This document shows positions 9,569 to 17,999 of a stretch of DNA of 64,000 nt, piece by piece. Source of the DNA: Porphyrobacter sp. LM 6 (GTDB lineage: Bacteria; Pseudomonadota; Alphaproteobacteria; Sphingomonadales; Sphingomonadaceae). Every line of letters starts with the position of its first letter. Positions within the stretch are counted from its first letter, which is position 1. Position numbers and translations under genes: made by a program. Under the pieces are notes generated by a model, which saw nothing but the letters and a program-made list of their open reading frames with translations, had not been told where the DNA came from and searched no databases. The stretch is taken from the NCBI RefSeq assembly GCF_001720465.1, contig NZ_CP017113.1, positions 1,860,001 through 1,924,000 of the forward strand. Reading direction: 5' to 3'.

Positions 9569-9586
9569 AAGACACTATTGTGACAG
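9569..9586 (-). promoter_or_regulatory. Pho box upstream of pstC
   Basis: On the minus strand the sequence is CTGTCACAATAGTGTCTT, about 13-14 of 18 matches to the Pho box consensus, directly after the phoR stop. An extra ACAATAG copy precedes it, overlapping the phoR stop, so a longer array of half sites is possible. It should drive pstC-pstA-pstB-phoU under phosphate limitation. Confidence 0.65.
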
Positions 9587-10831
9587 CTATTGTGTTTCCT
9601 GCTTGCGGCCAGTTTCCCCGTCGATCTGCCCGGCGGCGCTTTTGACCTCGCTCTCGCGTTCCGCAAGCGGAATCCGCACCGTCACGCGCGTGCCTTTGCC
9701 CAACTCGCTGGCAATGTCGAGCCGTCCGCGATGGCGTTCCACGATATGCTTGACGATTGCGAGGCCGAGGCCGGTGCCGCCAGAGGCACGGCTGCGGCCG
9801 GGATCGGTGCGGTAGAAGCGCCGGGTGAGGTGCGGAAGGTGCTCCTGCGCGATGCCTTCGCCCTGATCGGACACGGCAATCCGCGCCATATCAGCCTGCG
9901 CCAGATCAAGCGTCACCGTGACCGGCGTATCGGCAGCGCCATATTTGAGCGCGTTATCGACCAGGTTGCGCACCACCTGTTCGAGCTGCTGGGCATCGCC
10001 CGTCACATGGGGGCGCTCGGCGAGCTGGAGATCGAGCCGTTCGGTCCGCTCCGGCCCCGCCGCATCGCGCGCAGCACGCTCGACCAGATTGCCCAGATCG
10101 ATCACTTCGGTTGGCAGATCGTGCTTTTCCGCCTCGACCCGCGACAGGCTCATCAGGTCGCTCACCAGCGCGTGCAGCCGCTGCGCCTCGCGTTCGATGA
10201 TGCCGAGGAACTTGCGCGCAGTCGGCGTGTCGAGCGTGCCGTCGCCTTCGTTGAGCGTTTCGACATAGCCGAGGATCGCCGCCAGCGGGGTGCGCAGTTC
10301 GTGGCTGGCATTGGCGACGAAATCGGTATGCGCGCGGCTGATATCGGCCTCGGCGGTCTGATTGATGAATTCGAGCATCGCCAGCCGCTCGTCGATCATC
10401 TGGCGGTTGATCTGCCAGATATCGCCGCGCCGCACGAGGCCGCGCACGATCGCCTCGGTCTGGCCGTCGTCGTTGAGCAGGGCAATCGCCTCGGGCTGGC
10501 GCAGCGCGACACGCGCATCCTGGCCGACAACGTGCGGCCCCAGCATCCGCCGCGCGGCGGCATTGGCAATCGCGATGGCGCCGCGCTCTGTAATCAGCAG
10601 CGGCATGGTCGAATTTTCGACCAGATCACGAATCGAATCGAGCGAAACCGGCGGCTTGATACGGGACTTGGGCGGTTCGGGCGGCCGACCCGAGGCGACC
10701 AGCAGCGAGCCGATCCACACCACCACCACGGCAAGCGCGATGACAGCATCAACGCCCAGCGCGAGCATCGCCAAAAAGGTCACCACCGCAAGCGAGATGC
10801 CGGCGATCGGGATGTTCTGGCCGTTGCCCAT
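9587..10831 (-). CDS. phoR: Phosphate regulon sensor histidine kinase PhoR
   Basis: About 414 residues from ATG 10831 (MGNGQNIPIAG). An open frame runs 29 codons further upstream but passes through a transcription terminator, so the inner start is preferred. Two hydrophobic helices (residues about 7-45) anchor it in the membrane. A PAS-like region follows, then the HisKA box with the phospho-accepting His (ASHELRTPLAAIL) and an ATPase domain with N box NLVDNALKYG and G boxes DQGEGIA and GGTGLGLAI. It phosphorylates PhoB. It is the first gene of the cluster, transcribed from upstream of 10831. Confidence 0.94.
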   Translation of the reverse strand: MGNGQNIPIAGISLAVVTFLAMLALGVDAVIALAVVVVWIGSLLVASGRPPEPPKSRIKPPVSLDSIRDLVENSTMPLLITERGAIAIANAAARRMLGPHVVGQDARVALRQPEAIALLNDDGQTEAIVRGLVRRGDIWQINRQMIDERLAMLEFINQTAEADISRAHTDFVANASHELRTPLAAILGYVETLNEGDGTLDTPTARKFLGIIEREAQRLHALVSDLMSLSRVEAEKHDLPTEVIDLGNLVERAARDAAGPERTERLDLQLAERPHVTGDAQQLEQVVRNLVDNALKYGAADTPVTVTLDLAQADMARIAVSDQGEGIAQEHLPHLTRRFYRTDPGRSRASGGTGLGLAIVKHIVERHRGRLDIASELGKGTRVTVRIPLAERESEVKSAAGQIDGETGRKQETQ

Positions 10832-10904
10832 GGGCGAGGCCTTTACAGCCTGTTCGGCAGGGTGGGAAGCGGGCCGAGCGGCTGCTTCACGGGTTTCAGC
10901 CAAG

Positions 10905-10940
10905 AAAAAAGGCGGCAAGGCCGAAGCCTGCCGCCTTTTT
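10905..10940. terminator. Bidirectional intrinsic terminator between tRNA-Glu and phoR
   Basis: Stem GGCGGCA / TGCCGCC (10911-10917 and 10929-10935) with an inner GGC-CGAA-GCC pairing, flanked by six A on the left and five T on the right. It can therefore end transcription in either direction. It mainly terminates the minus-strand tRNA-Glu transcript before phoR. Confidence 0.85.
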
Positions 10941-10957
10941 CGTTCGCCACCGTGAAG

Positions 10958-11032
10958 TGGTGACCCCTACGGGAATCGAACCCGTGTTTCAGCCGTGAAA
11001 GGGCCGCGTCCTAACCGCTAGACGAAGGGGCC
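10958..11032 (-). tRNA. tRNA-Glu (anticodon TTC)
   Basis: The reverse complement folds as a complete tRNA. The acceptor stem GGCCCCT pairs with AGGGGTC, with discriminator A, and CCA is encoded. The D arm is TCTAGCGGTTAGGA, the anticodon arm is GGCCCTTTCACGGC with anticodon TTC, and the T arm is ACGGGTTCGATTCCCGT. It lies between recJ and phoR and is followed by a terminator. Confidence 0.97.
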
Positions 11033-11124
11033 GTCGCGATTGCGAGAGCGCGCAACTAGGGGCGTGAATCGCATCGGTCAAGCCCCGTTTGCGCGGGCTG
11101 CGGCAAAAATCGCCTGCCCCCGCG

Positions 11125-12933
11125 TCAATCGGCGAAAGCGGCATCCTCAAGCTGCAATTCGGCGGCAGGACGGCTGCCCCAATCGTCGAGCTTGACCCGC
11201 CCGGCGAGGTGGAAGCGGCGGCCGTTGCTGCGATGGAGCAGGGTCTGCGCCATCTCGCTCTCGGCGGCGCGGAAGGCGATCGCCTTGAAGCTCTTTCCGT
11301 CATTGCCGCTGGCGATCAGCCGCAGGTGATCCTTGCCGACGATATCGGCCTTGATGATCCGCACCGGGCCGACGGCGACGCGCGGGGCGGGCCAGCCGAC
11401 CCCGTAAGGCCCAGCGGCCTCCAGTGTTTCGACCAGATCGGGGGTCAGCCCGCCAGGTGCCAGCGCGAGATCGAGCAGCATCGCCGCCCCGGCGCGCGCG
11501 CGGTCAACATCGCGGGCGAGGCGTTCATCAAGGAAGCCGGCGAAGTCGGCCAGCCGCGCCGGTTCGATCGTCAGACCCGCCGCCATCGCGTGTCCGCCGC
11601 CTGCCACCAGCAGTCCGGCTTCGCGCGCGGCGATGATGGCCGCGCCGAGATCGACCCCGCTGATCGAGCGGCCGGAGCCCTTGCCCTGCGCTTCGTCGAG
11701 GGCGATCACCACTGCGGGCTTGCCGGTCTTCTCCTTGATCCGGCCCGCGACGATCCCGATCACGCCTGGGTGCCATCCGTGGCCCGAAAGCACCTGCACG
11801 GCCATGTTGTGCTGCCCGGCAAGCTGCGCCTCGGCGGCTTCCTGCACGGCGGCTTCGATGGCGCGGCGTTCCTCGTTCAGCTGCGAAAGCTGCGCGGCAA
11901 TCGCGCGCGCTTCTTCAGGGTCGGTGGTGGTGAGCAGGCGTACGCCGAGCGTCGATTCGCCGATCCGCCCGCCCGCATTGATGCGGGGCCCGAGCGCAAA
12001 GCCGAGATCGCTCGCCTGCGGGGCGCGGTTGAGCCGCGAGGCATCCATCAGCGCGGCCATGCCGATTCGCTCACGCCGGGCGAGGATCTTGAGCCCCTGC
12101 GCCACGAAAGCGCGGTTCAATCCGTGCAGCGCGGCGACATCGGCCACGGTGCCGAGCGCGACAAGATCGAGCAGCCCCATCAGATCGGGCTCGGGCCGAC
12201 CCGCAAACCAGCCTCTTGCCCGCAATGTCCGCACCAGCGCGATGCCGAGTAGGAAGGCGACGCCCACCGCCGCAAGGTGTCCATGCGCGGCACCCAGATC
12301 GCTTTCATCGAGGCGGTTGGGATTGACCAGTGCGCGGGCCGGGGGAAGTTCGGGCGAGCATTTGTGGTGATCGACCACGATCACATCGACGCCAACGTCG
12401 CGCGCCATGCCCAGCGCCTCGTGCGCCATCGCGCCGCAATCGACGGTGACGATCAGCTGCGATCCGCTCTCCGCCAGCTTCACCAGCGCCTCGCCGCTCG
12501 GGCCATAGCCTTCGAGCAGGCGGTCGGGGATGTAATAGCCCGCATCATTGCCGAGCTGGCGCAGCAGCTCCACCAGCAGCGCGGCACTGGTCGCGCCGTC
12601 GACGTCATAGTCGCCGTAGACTGTCACCCGCTCGCCGTTCGTTACGCTGTCCGCGAGGCGTTCGGCGGCGGCATCCATGTCACGGAACACCGACGGATCG
12701 GGCAGGAAGGCGCGCAGGGTGGGACGGGCGTGGCGTTCGAGATCGTCCTCGGCCACGCCGCGGGTCAGCAGCAGTTGATCGAGGATCGTTCGGTCAAGCC
12801 CGCGCGGATCACCCGCCTGTTCCTCGCCCAGCTCCATATTGCCGCCACGCCAGCGCCACGCCTTGCCCGACAGCGAGGTGGTGACACCAAGCACGGGCGC
12901 AAATGTCAGCGGGGTCATTGCGGGGGAGGGCAT
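11125..12933 (-). CDS. recJ: Single-stranded-DNA-specific 5'-3' exonuclease RecJ
   Basis: 602 residues, normal length. The DHH phosphoesterase motifs are clear: YGDYDVDGATSAALL (near 105), VDCGAMAHE and VDHHKCS (near 190). The DHHA1 domain ends in GGGHAMAAGLTIEP, and a C-terminal OB-like region follows. It degrades single-stranded DNA in RecF-pathway recombination and in mismatch repair. Met 6 is an alternative start. It stands alone on the minus strand. Confidence 0.96.
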   Translation of the reverse strand: MPSPAMTPLTFAPVLGVTTSLSGKAWRWRGGNMELGEEQAGDPRGLDRTILDQLLLTRGVAEDDLERHARPTLRAFLPDPSVFRDMDAAAERLADSVTNGERVTVYGDYDVDGATSAALLVELLRQLGNDAGYYIPDRLLEGYGPSGEALVKLAESGSQLIVTVDCGAMAHEALGMARDVGVDVIVVDHHKCSPELPPARALVNPNRLDESDLGAAHGHLAAVGVAFLLGIALVRTLRARGWFAGRPEPDLMGLLDLVALGTVADVAALHGLNRAFVAQGLKILARRERIGMAALMDASRLNRAPQASDLGFALGPRINAGGRIGESTLGVRLLTTTDPEEARAIAAQLSQLNEERRAIEAAVQEAAEAQLAGQHNMAVQVLSGHGWHPGVIGIVAGRIKEKTGKPAVVIALDEAQGKGSGRSISGVDLGAAIIAAREAGLLVAGGGHAMAAGLTIEPARLADFAGFLDERLARDVDRARAGAAMLLDLALAPGGLTPDLVETLEAAGPYGVGWPAPRVAVGPVRIIKADIVGKDHLRLIASGNDGKSFKAIAFRAAESEMAQTLLHRSNGRRFHLAGRVKLDDWGSRPAAELQLEDAAFAD

Positions 12934-13015
12934 GGCGGGGTTCTAGCGCAAAGCGCGGTGCACGGACAGGCGGGCGCGATTGACAATCGACAGGCGCGGG
13001 CGGAAGCGTCGCGCC

Positions 13016-13513
13016 ATGTCGTCCGCACCGTCTGCCCCGCTCCTGTTGATCATCTGGCACAGCCGAACCGGCGCGAGCGAGGCGATGGCGCGCGCCGCAG
13101 CCCAGGGGGCGGGAAGCGCTGTGCTGATGATCGCGGCAGAGGATGTCGTGCCCGAGATGCTGCTCGCCGCGGGCGGGTATCTGTTCTGCTGCCCCGAGAA
13201 CCTCGGCAGCATGAGCGGCCAGATGAAAGAGATGTTCGACCGCACCTATTACCCCGTGCTCGGTCAGGTGGAAGGGCGTCCCTATGCGACGCTCATCGCC
13301 GCCGGTTCGGACGGGGAGGGTGCCCAGCGCCAGATTGACCGGATCGTCACCGGGTGGCGCCTGCGCCGTGTGACCGAGCCGCTGATCGCCAATTTCGGCG
13401 CCCAGACCCCCGAGGCGATCGCTGCGCCCAAGCAGGTTGCCCCGGACATTCTGGCCCAGTGTGAAGCGCTGGGCGCAGGGCTGGCGGAAGGATTGCGGCT
13501 CGGGGTTTTCTAG
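13016..13513 (+). CDS. Flavodoxin-like / NAD(P)H-dependent oxidoreductase family protein
   Basis: About 165 residues from ATG 13016; an upstream in-frame ATG at 12980 gives 12 more residues that look unlike the fold. The N-terminus LLLIIWHSRTGASEAMARAA has the first beta strand and the phosphate-binding loop of flavodoxin-like proteins. GYLFCCPENLGSMSGQMKEMFDRTYY matches the second flavin-contact region. It probably binds FMN and acts in the cytosol, with unknown substrate. It is transcribed divergently from recJ across an 82-base gap. Confidence 0.8.
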   Translation: MSSAPSAPLLLIIWHSRTGASEAMARAAAQGAGSAVLMIAAEDVVPEMLLAAGGYLFCCPENLGSMSGQMKEMFDRTYYPVLGQVEGRPYATLIAAGSDGEGAQRQIDRIVTGWRLRRVTEPLIANFGAQTPEAIAAPKQVAPDILAQCEALGAGLAEGLRLGVF

Positions 13514-13614
13514 GGTTTGTTTCGTAACGCCACGCGATAACCCATTGGGGACTCGACGATAGGCTGCAAACACGCCAATGTTCCGACTGCGCGTTTGGCG
13601 CATTCGGGCGCGAT

Positions 13615-14412
13615 ATGAGGGGGGCCTGGACAATTTCACTGACTCAGCGCGCCGATGCCTCTGAGCTGCATGTGCTGTTTGCTTCGGGCAAGCGGCCAGA
13701 TCGTGACGCGATTGCCGCGTTTGCGATGCGCCAGCGCACGGTCATGCTTAGTCATGAGGGGTTGCCGGAAGGCGCAGTGCAGCCCTCGGTGCATGATGGC
13801 GCGCAGCCGCAATGGGTCGAGGTGCTGCGCGAAGGCCTGACCTTCGATATCGGCGGGCTTTCCCCGGGGCCGCCCACCACCTTCCCGGTCATCGAGCACC
13901 GGTTTGATCTGACGGATCTGCCCGATGCCGCGGGATTTGAGGCGATTGCGGTCGGGCCTGGCCCGCACCTTGCTTCGGGCCGGCGCTCGCTGCCCGTTGT
14001 GCGCGGGACCTTGGCGCTCGCCTGCGAGCTGGTGCGCCAGTTCCCCCACCTTGCGGCCGTGTGCTGGGGGCCGTCGCGCAGCGCGATCGGGCGACGCTAT
14101 TTCGAATCGGTGGTGAGCGCGTGGATCGATGGCGGACCGTTCCCCGCGCTCGGTCTGACAGCCTTTGCCGCCGGGCCGGATGGCGCGCTGGGAAGCATCG
14201 GCCTCGACTTCTGGATCGGACAGGAGCTGGCAATCGAACCCGCGCTGTGCGCCGACAGGGTTGCGGCCACCCGGCTCGGGGTGAGGCTCGTCAACCAGTT
14301 GGTTCTGGCGGGCGGCCTGTCGGGCGATGAACGGATCGTCGCGCCGGATGGCACGCGCCTGATGCTGCGCCCCTCCGGCGATGGCTCGACGATCCAGGTG
14401 CGGCGGGACTAG
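13615..14412 (+). CDS. Hypothetical protein, family not recognised
   Basis: 265 residues, with no signal peptide and no clear membrane helix. I do not recognise a catalytic motif; it looks like a soluble alpha/beta protein with conserved-looking segments (VCWGPSRSAIGRRYFESVVSAWIDG and FDIGGLSPGPP). Codon use is normal for the window. It ends in TAG at 14410. The AHH nuclease frame that follows is the same frame with no other stop, so the two are either a tightly spaced pair or one gene split by this TAG. Function is unknown. Confidence 0.7.
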   Translation: MRGAWTISLTQRADASELHVLFASGKRPDRDAIAAFAMRQRTVMLSHEGLPEGAVQPSVHDGAQPQWVEVLREGLTFDIGGLSPGPPTTFPVIEHRFDLTDLPDAAGFEAIAVGPGPHLASGRRSLPVVRGTLALACELVRQFPHLAAVCWGPSRSAIGRRYFESVVSAWIDGGPFPALGLTAFAAGPDGALGSIGLDFWIGQELAIEPALCADRVAATRLGVRLVNQLVLAGGLSGDERIVAPDGTRLMLRPSGDGSTIQVRRD

Positions 14413-14499
14413 CCGGCATCGCGGGACCGCAGGGATTGCCGGACTGTCATCGCTTTCGGCTCGGTCAACCAGCCGGGGACTGCCGGTTATCAGGCCGGA

Positions 14500-14931
14500 T
14501 TGCAGCGGCACCACCTGCTCCCCCGCCAACTACTGTCACGCCACTGCTTCGGCCCCTTGTTCGATTCGCTCGGGCGCGGGCGGGTGGGCTTCGATGACTT
14601 TCGCGCGAACGGGCTGCTGCTGCCCGCCAACGAGCAGACCACGATCAGCACCGGACTGCCGCTCCATCGCGGACCGCACCGGCGCTACAACGAGGTGGTG
14701 ATCGCCCGCGTCGGCCGGATCGAGGAGAGTTGGGCCGTCGCTCGCGCCCGCGCGCCCGAGGATTCACTGGCCGAAGCCCTGATGCGCCTCGAACTGCTGC
14801 AGAGCGCGCTTCGGCGCCAATTGCTGGCCGAGCGCCGGCGGGTGCTGCTCAATCGCAACGACCCGCTCGGCAACGGTTTCGACTTCACCGAGCTCGACGC
14901 GATGGCCGAAGCCCTGTGGGCGGCTGAGTAA
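14500..14931 (+). CDS. AHH-type (HNH/Endo VII superfamily) nuclease-like protein, start uncertain
   Basis: 143 residues if the TTG at 14500 is the start. The core has QRHHLLPRQLL, NGLLLPANE and GLPLHRGPHRRYNEVV, the His-rich pattern of the AHH family of HNH/Endonuclease VII-fold nucleases. Family proteins as I remember them have extra residues before this point, and the frame here encodes a plausible match (FGSVNQPGTAGYQAG, from about 14455). However, no ATG, GTG or TTG exists in frame between the upstream TAG (14410) and TTG 14500. An ATC start at 14449 or readthrough of the TAG would give the full domain. It is probably a cytosolic, metal-dependent nuclease; its role is unknown. Confidence 0.7.
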   Translation: MQRHHLLPRQLLSRHCFGPLFDSLGRGRVGFDDFRANGLLLPANEQTTISTGLPLHRGPHRRYNEVVIARVGRIEESWAVARARAPEDSLAEALMRLELLQSALRRQLLAERRRVLLNRNDPLGNGFDFTELDAMAEALWAAE

Positions 14932-14934
14932 CGC

Positions 14935-15939
14935 TTACTCCGCCGCTTCGGCAAGTGCGGCCCACGAGGAATAGCCGGTATTGGCGGCAAGGCGCGCCTT
15001 GGCTTCGTGATATTCGCGCTCGAACCGGGCGACGAGGTCTTCAACCGTGCCGACTTCCTTGATCGTGCCGATACCCTGGCCCGAACCCCAGATATCCTTC
15101 CACGCCTTGGCCTTGGTGTTGCCGCCGCTGCCGAAGTTCATCTTGCTGGGATCGCTTTCGGGCAGATTGTCCGGGTCCATCCCCGCCGCTTCGATCGAGG
15201 AGCGCAGGTAGTTGCCGTGCACGCCGGTGAACAGGTTGGTGTAGACGATCCCTTCGGACGATCCTTCGACGATCCCCTGCTTGTAACCATCGGCGGCGTT
15301 GGCTTCCTTGGTCGCGATGAAGGCGCTGCCAGCATAGGCGAAGTCTGCGCGCAGGGCCTGCGCTGCAAGGATCGTCGCCCCGTGCCCGACCGAGCCCGAG
15401 AGCGCGACAAGCCCGTCGAACCATTCGCGGATTTCCTGCATCAGCGCGAAGGGCGAGAGCGCGCCGGCATGGCCACCCGCGCCAGCGGCGACCGGGATCA
15501 GGCCCGTCGCGCCCTTTTCGATCGCCTTATGGGCGAAGCGGTTGTTGATCACGTCGTGCATAGTCACGCCGCCCCAGTTGCGCACGGCGGTGTAGATATC
15601 CTCGCGTGCGCCCAGCGAGGTGATGATCATCGGCACCTGCCACTTCTCGCAGGTCGCCATGTCGGCATCGACGCGGTCGTTGGTCTTGTGGACGATCTGG
15701 TTGACCGCAAAGGGCGCCGCCGGACGATCGGGATGGGCGCGGTTGTGCGCGGCCAGTTCCTCGGTGATCTGGTGGAGCCACTCGTCCAGCTGAGACTGCG
15801 GACGCGCGTTCAATGCCGGGAAGCTGCCGATGATCCCCGCCTTGCACTGTGCGATCACCAGCTCCGGGCCGGAGACGATGAACAGCGGCGAGCCGATCAG
15901 TGGCAGGCGCAGACGATCGAACGGGGCGGGAAGCGGCAT
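14935..15939 (-). CDS. Nitronate monooxygenase (2-nitropropane dioxygenase family)
   Basis: 334 residues, normal length for the FMN-dependent TIM-barrel NMO family. Visible family features are PLIGSPLFIVSGPELVIAQC at the N-terminus, the AGAGGHAG phosphate/FMN loop near 155-165 and GSVGHGATILAAQALRADFAYAGSAF near 190-210. It oxidises alkyl nitronates to carbonyls plus nitrite in the cytosol; propionate-3-nitronate detoxification is the usual role. It converges with the AHH nuclease gene, whose stop is 3 bases away. Confidence 0.9.
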   Translation of the reverse strand: MPLPAPFDRLRLPLIGSPLFIVSGPELVIAQCKAGIIGSFPALNARPQSQLDEWLHQITEELAAHNRAHPDRPAAPFAVNQIVHKTNDRVDADMATCEKWQVPMIITSLGAREDIYTAVRNWGGVTMHDVINNRFAHKAIEKGATGLIPVAAGAGGHAGALSPFALMQEIREWFDGLVALSGSVGHGATILAAQALRADFAYAGSAFIATKEANAADGYKQGIVEGSSEGIVYTNLFTGVHGNYLRSSIEAAGMDPDNLPESDPSKMNFGSGGNTKAKAWKDIWGSGQGIGTIKEVGTVEDLVARFEREYHEAKARLAANTGYSSWAALAEAAE

Positions 15940-16026
15940 GGGTTTCTCCTCAAAACTGTATTCTTAACCCGCGTCTCTAGCGCCGGTTCCGGATGTGCCA
16001 AGCGTGATTTTGCGAGTGCCGCAGCG

Positions 16027-17070
16027 TCAGCCGAGCAGGTGCTCGATCCGGTAGAAGCGCGCCGCCGTTCCGGCATAGAGCGCGGCTTTCTCGTCCGCGC
16101 TGGCCCCTGCTGTGATCCGCTTGAAGGCGTTCCACAGCACCGGATAGGTCGCGCCCCAGCGGTCGACCGGATAATTGCTCTCGAACATCGCGCGGCTCGG
16201 CCCGAAGGCTTCGATGCAGGTTTCGATATAGGGCCGCCACAGCCGCGCGAGTTCCTCCGAACCGACACCCGCCGCAGGGCCTTCCTCCGGCATGGCGCAA
16301 TTGTGCATCGCCAGCCCGCCGAGTTTGACGACCACATTCTCGCACTTGCCCAGTTCGAGGATCGCCGCGCGCCAGATCGGGAAGCGTTCTGCAAGCTTTC
16401 CGGTATAGCTCGCGCTGCCGAGCGGGGTGCCGCAGTGATCGAGACAGATCGGCGTATCGGGGAAGGCCCGCGCCAGATCGATCACGTCGCCGATTTGCGG
16501 TTCGAGAATCCAGGCATCGAAGCTCATCCCGCGCTTGCCGAGTTCGGCAAAGCCTTCGCGGAAGGTGGTGTCGCGGTAGAGGCCGGGCGGGGCATGGAAC
16601 GGCGGGCCGAGCACATCGGGATCAGCATCCCACGCGCCCTGATGGCGGATCCCCTTGAAGCGATCCGGCGCTGCGGCGAGCAGGCGGTCCAGCACCGCGC
16701 CCGCGCCGCTGCCGAGCATCAGGTTGGCATGGCCGACGATCCCGGCACAGGCACGAAAGCGCCCGTAAAGCCCGCTCGCCGATTGCGCCGCGACGCCGTT
16801 CACATATTCCACCTCGCCCACCGGCTTCATCGCATCGCCATAGGCCCCATTGTAGAAGGCGCCGCACTCCATGAAGACCGTGGCGATGATGTTATGCCCG
16901 CTGGTCACATCCTGGTGCAGGTGATCGAAGGTGAAATAGGCCGCCGGAACCAGCGCCTCGATGAAACGGTGCCGCGGTTCGGGAAACATCGGGATCAAGG
17001 GGCGCAGGTCCCACAGGTGGTGATGCGGATCGATGATCGGCAGATCGGGTTCGATAATGGCTTCGGTCAT
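16027..17070 (-). CDS. Amidohydrolase family protein (metal-dependent TIM-barrel hydrolase)
   Basis: 347 residues. The N-terminal IIDPHHHLWDLR motif supplies the metal-binding His residues of the amidohydrolase-2 family (COG3618-like). Further conserved parts are the LDHCGTPLG segment near 210 and the C-terminal FESNYPVDRW (metal/active-site Asp). Relatives hydrolyse lactones (for example L-fucono- or gluconolactone-type) or decarboxylate aromatic acids; the substrate cannot be told from sequence. It lies 87 bases upstream of the nitronate monooxygenase gene on the same strand. Confidence 0.88.
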   Translation of the reverse strand: MTEAIIEPDLPIIDPHHHLWDLRPLIPMFPEPRHRFIEALVPAAYFTFDHLHQDVTSGHNIIATVFMECGAFYNGAYGDAMKPVGEVEYVNGVAAQSASGLYGRFRACAGIVGHANLMLGSGAGAVLDRLLAAAPDRFKGIRHQGAWDADPDVLGPPFHAPPGLYRDTTFREGFAELGKRGMSFDAWILEPQIGDVIDLARAFPDTPICLDHCGTPLGSASYTGKLAERFPIWRAAILELGKCENVVVKLGGLAMHNCAMPEEGPAAGVGSEELARLWRPYIETCIEAFGPSRAMFESNYPVDRWGATYPVLWNAFKRITAGASADEKAALYAGTAARFYRIEHLLG

Positions 17071-17130
17071 GCGGCTCTCCCTTGGCCTTGTTCTAGGCAG
17101 GCCAGCGGCGGGCCGCCAAGCGCAAAAGCG

Positions 17131-17913
17131 TCAGCCTACGGCCCGGCGATAGAGGTGCCAGGTCGCATGGCCGAGCACGGGCAGGGCGACAAACAGGCCG
17201 AGAAACCCCGGCAGCATCGCTGCAAACAGCAGCACCGCAATAATCGCCGCCCAACCGATCATTACCACCGGATTGCGCCGCACCACCTTGATGCTGGTGA
17301 TGATCGCGGTGAGGAAATCGACCTTGCGTTCAACCAGCAGGGGTAGGCTGATCACCGTCATGGCATAGAAGGCAAAGGCCATTACGGCTCCGAATGCGCT
17401 GCCGACTGCCAGCATAATCAGTCCGGTGGGCGAAAGGAGCGCGGCCAGCGATTCCCCACCCATTCCGCTTTCGGCCATGAAGATCGCGAAGATCGCGTGG
17501 GCGACAATCATCCAGAACGAGAAGGCGACAAACACGATCACCCCCATCGACAGGATCTGGTCGTCCCCATGCCCTTTGAGCGCCCCGAGGACTGCGCGCC
17601 ATGATACGGCTTCGCCTGCCTCGTGCCGCCGGCTTGCTTCGTAGAGTCCGACTGCAACGAAGGGCGCCACGAGCGGGAAACCGGCCATGGTAGGGATCAG
17701 CCATGTGGGCTCGCCGCCGGTAATCGCGGCCCAGCCGACCAGCAGGCCCGCCACCACGTAAACGCCGCCGAAAAACATTCCGAACTGCGGGAGGGCAAGA
17801 AAGTCGCGCCAACCCGCCGCAAGCGCGCCGCGAAGATCGCCGAAATTCAACTCAGCCGATACCTGCTGTGCAGCCAGCGGCGGAGCAGCGCCACCTTGGT
17901 CGAGCACGTTCAT
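17131..17913 (-). CDS. DUF2189 domain-containing integral membrane protein
   Basis: 260 residues. A short soluble N-terminus is followed by about six hydrophobic helices, starting with GMFFGGVYVVAGLLVGWA. The GWRDFLALPQFGMFFGG beginning, VAPFVAVGLYEASRR and WRAVLGALKG segments are typical of DUF2189, a family of inner-membrane proteins without assigned function. It stands between leuA and the amidohydrolase gene on the same strand, with small gaps on either side. Confidence 0.88.
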   Translation of the reverse strand: MNVLDQGGAAPPLAAQQVSAELNFGDLRGALAAGWRDFLALPQFGMFFGGVYVVAGLLVGWAAITGGEPTWLIPTMAGFPLVAPFVAVGLYEASRRHEAGEAVSWRAVLGALKGHGDDQILSMGVIVFVAFSFWMIVAHAIFAIFMAESGMGGESLAALLSPTGLIMLAVGSAFGAVMAFAFYAMTVISLPLLVERKVDFLTAIITSIKVVRRNPVVMIGWAAIIAVLLFAAMLPGFLGLFVALPVLGHATWHLYRRAVG

Positions 17914-17999
17914 GCGCGCGCATCCTCCCTCGTCGCAACGGTGGGCAGATTGCGCGCATCTCGGGCTTCATGCAAGCAAGTGGCGTGGGGCCCTGTTGC

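Noticed and set aside
15007..17346. 779-codon plus-strand open frame opposite the nitronate monooxygenase and amidohydrolase genes
   Set aside because: It spans two good minus-strand genes, has no recognisable domain, and its composition is that of an antisense shadow.
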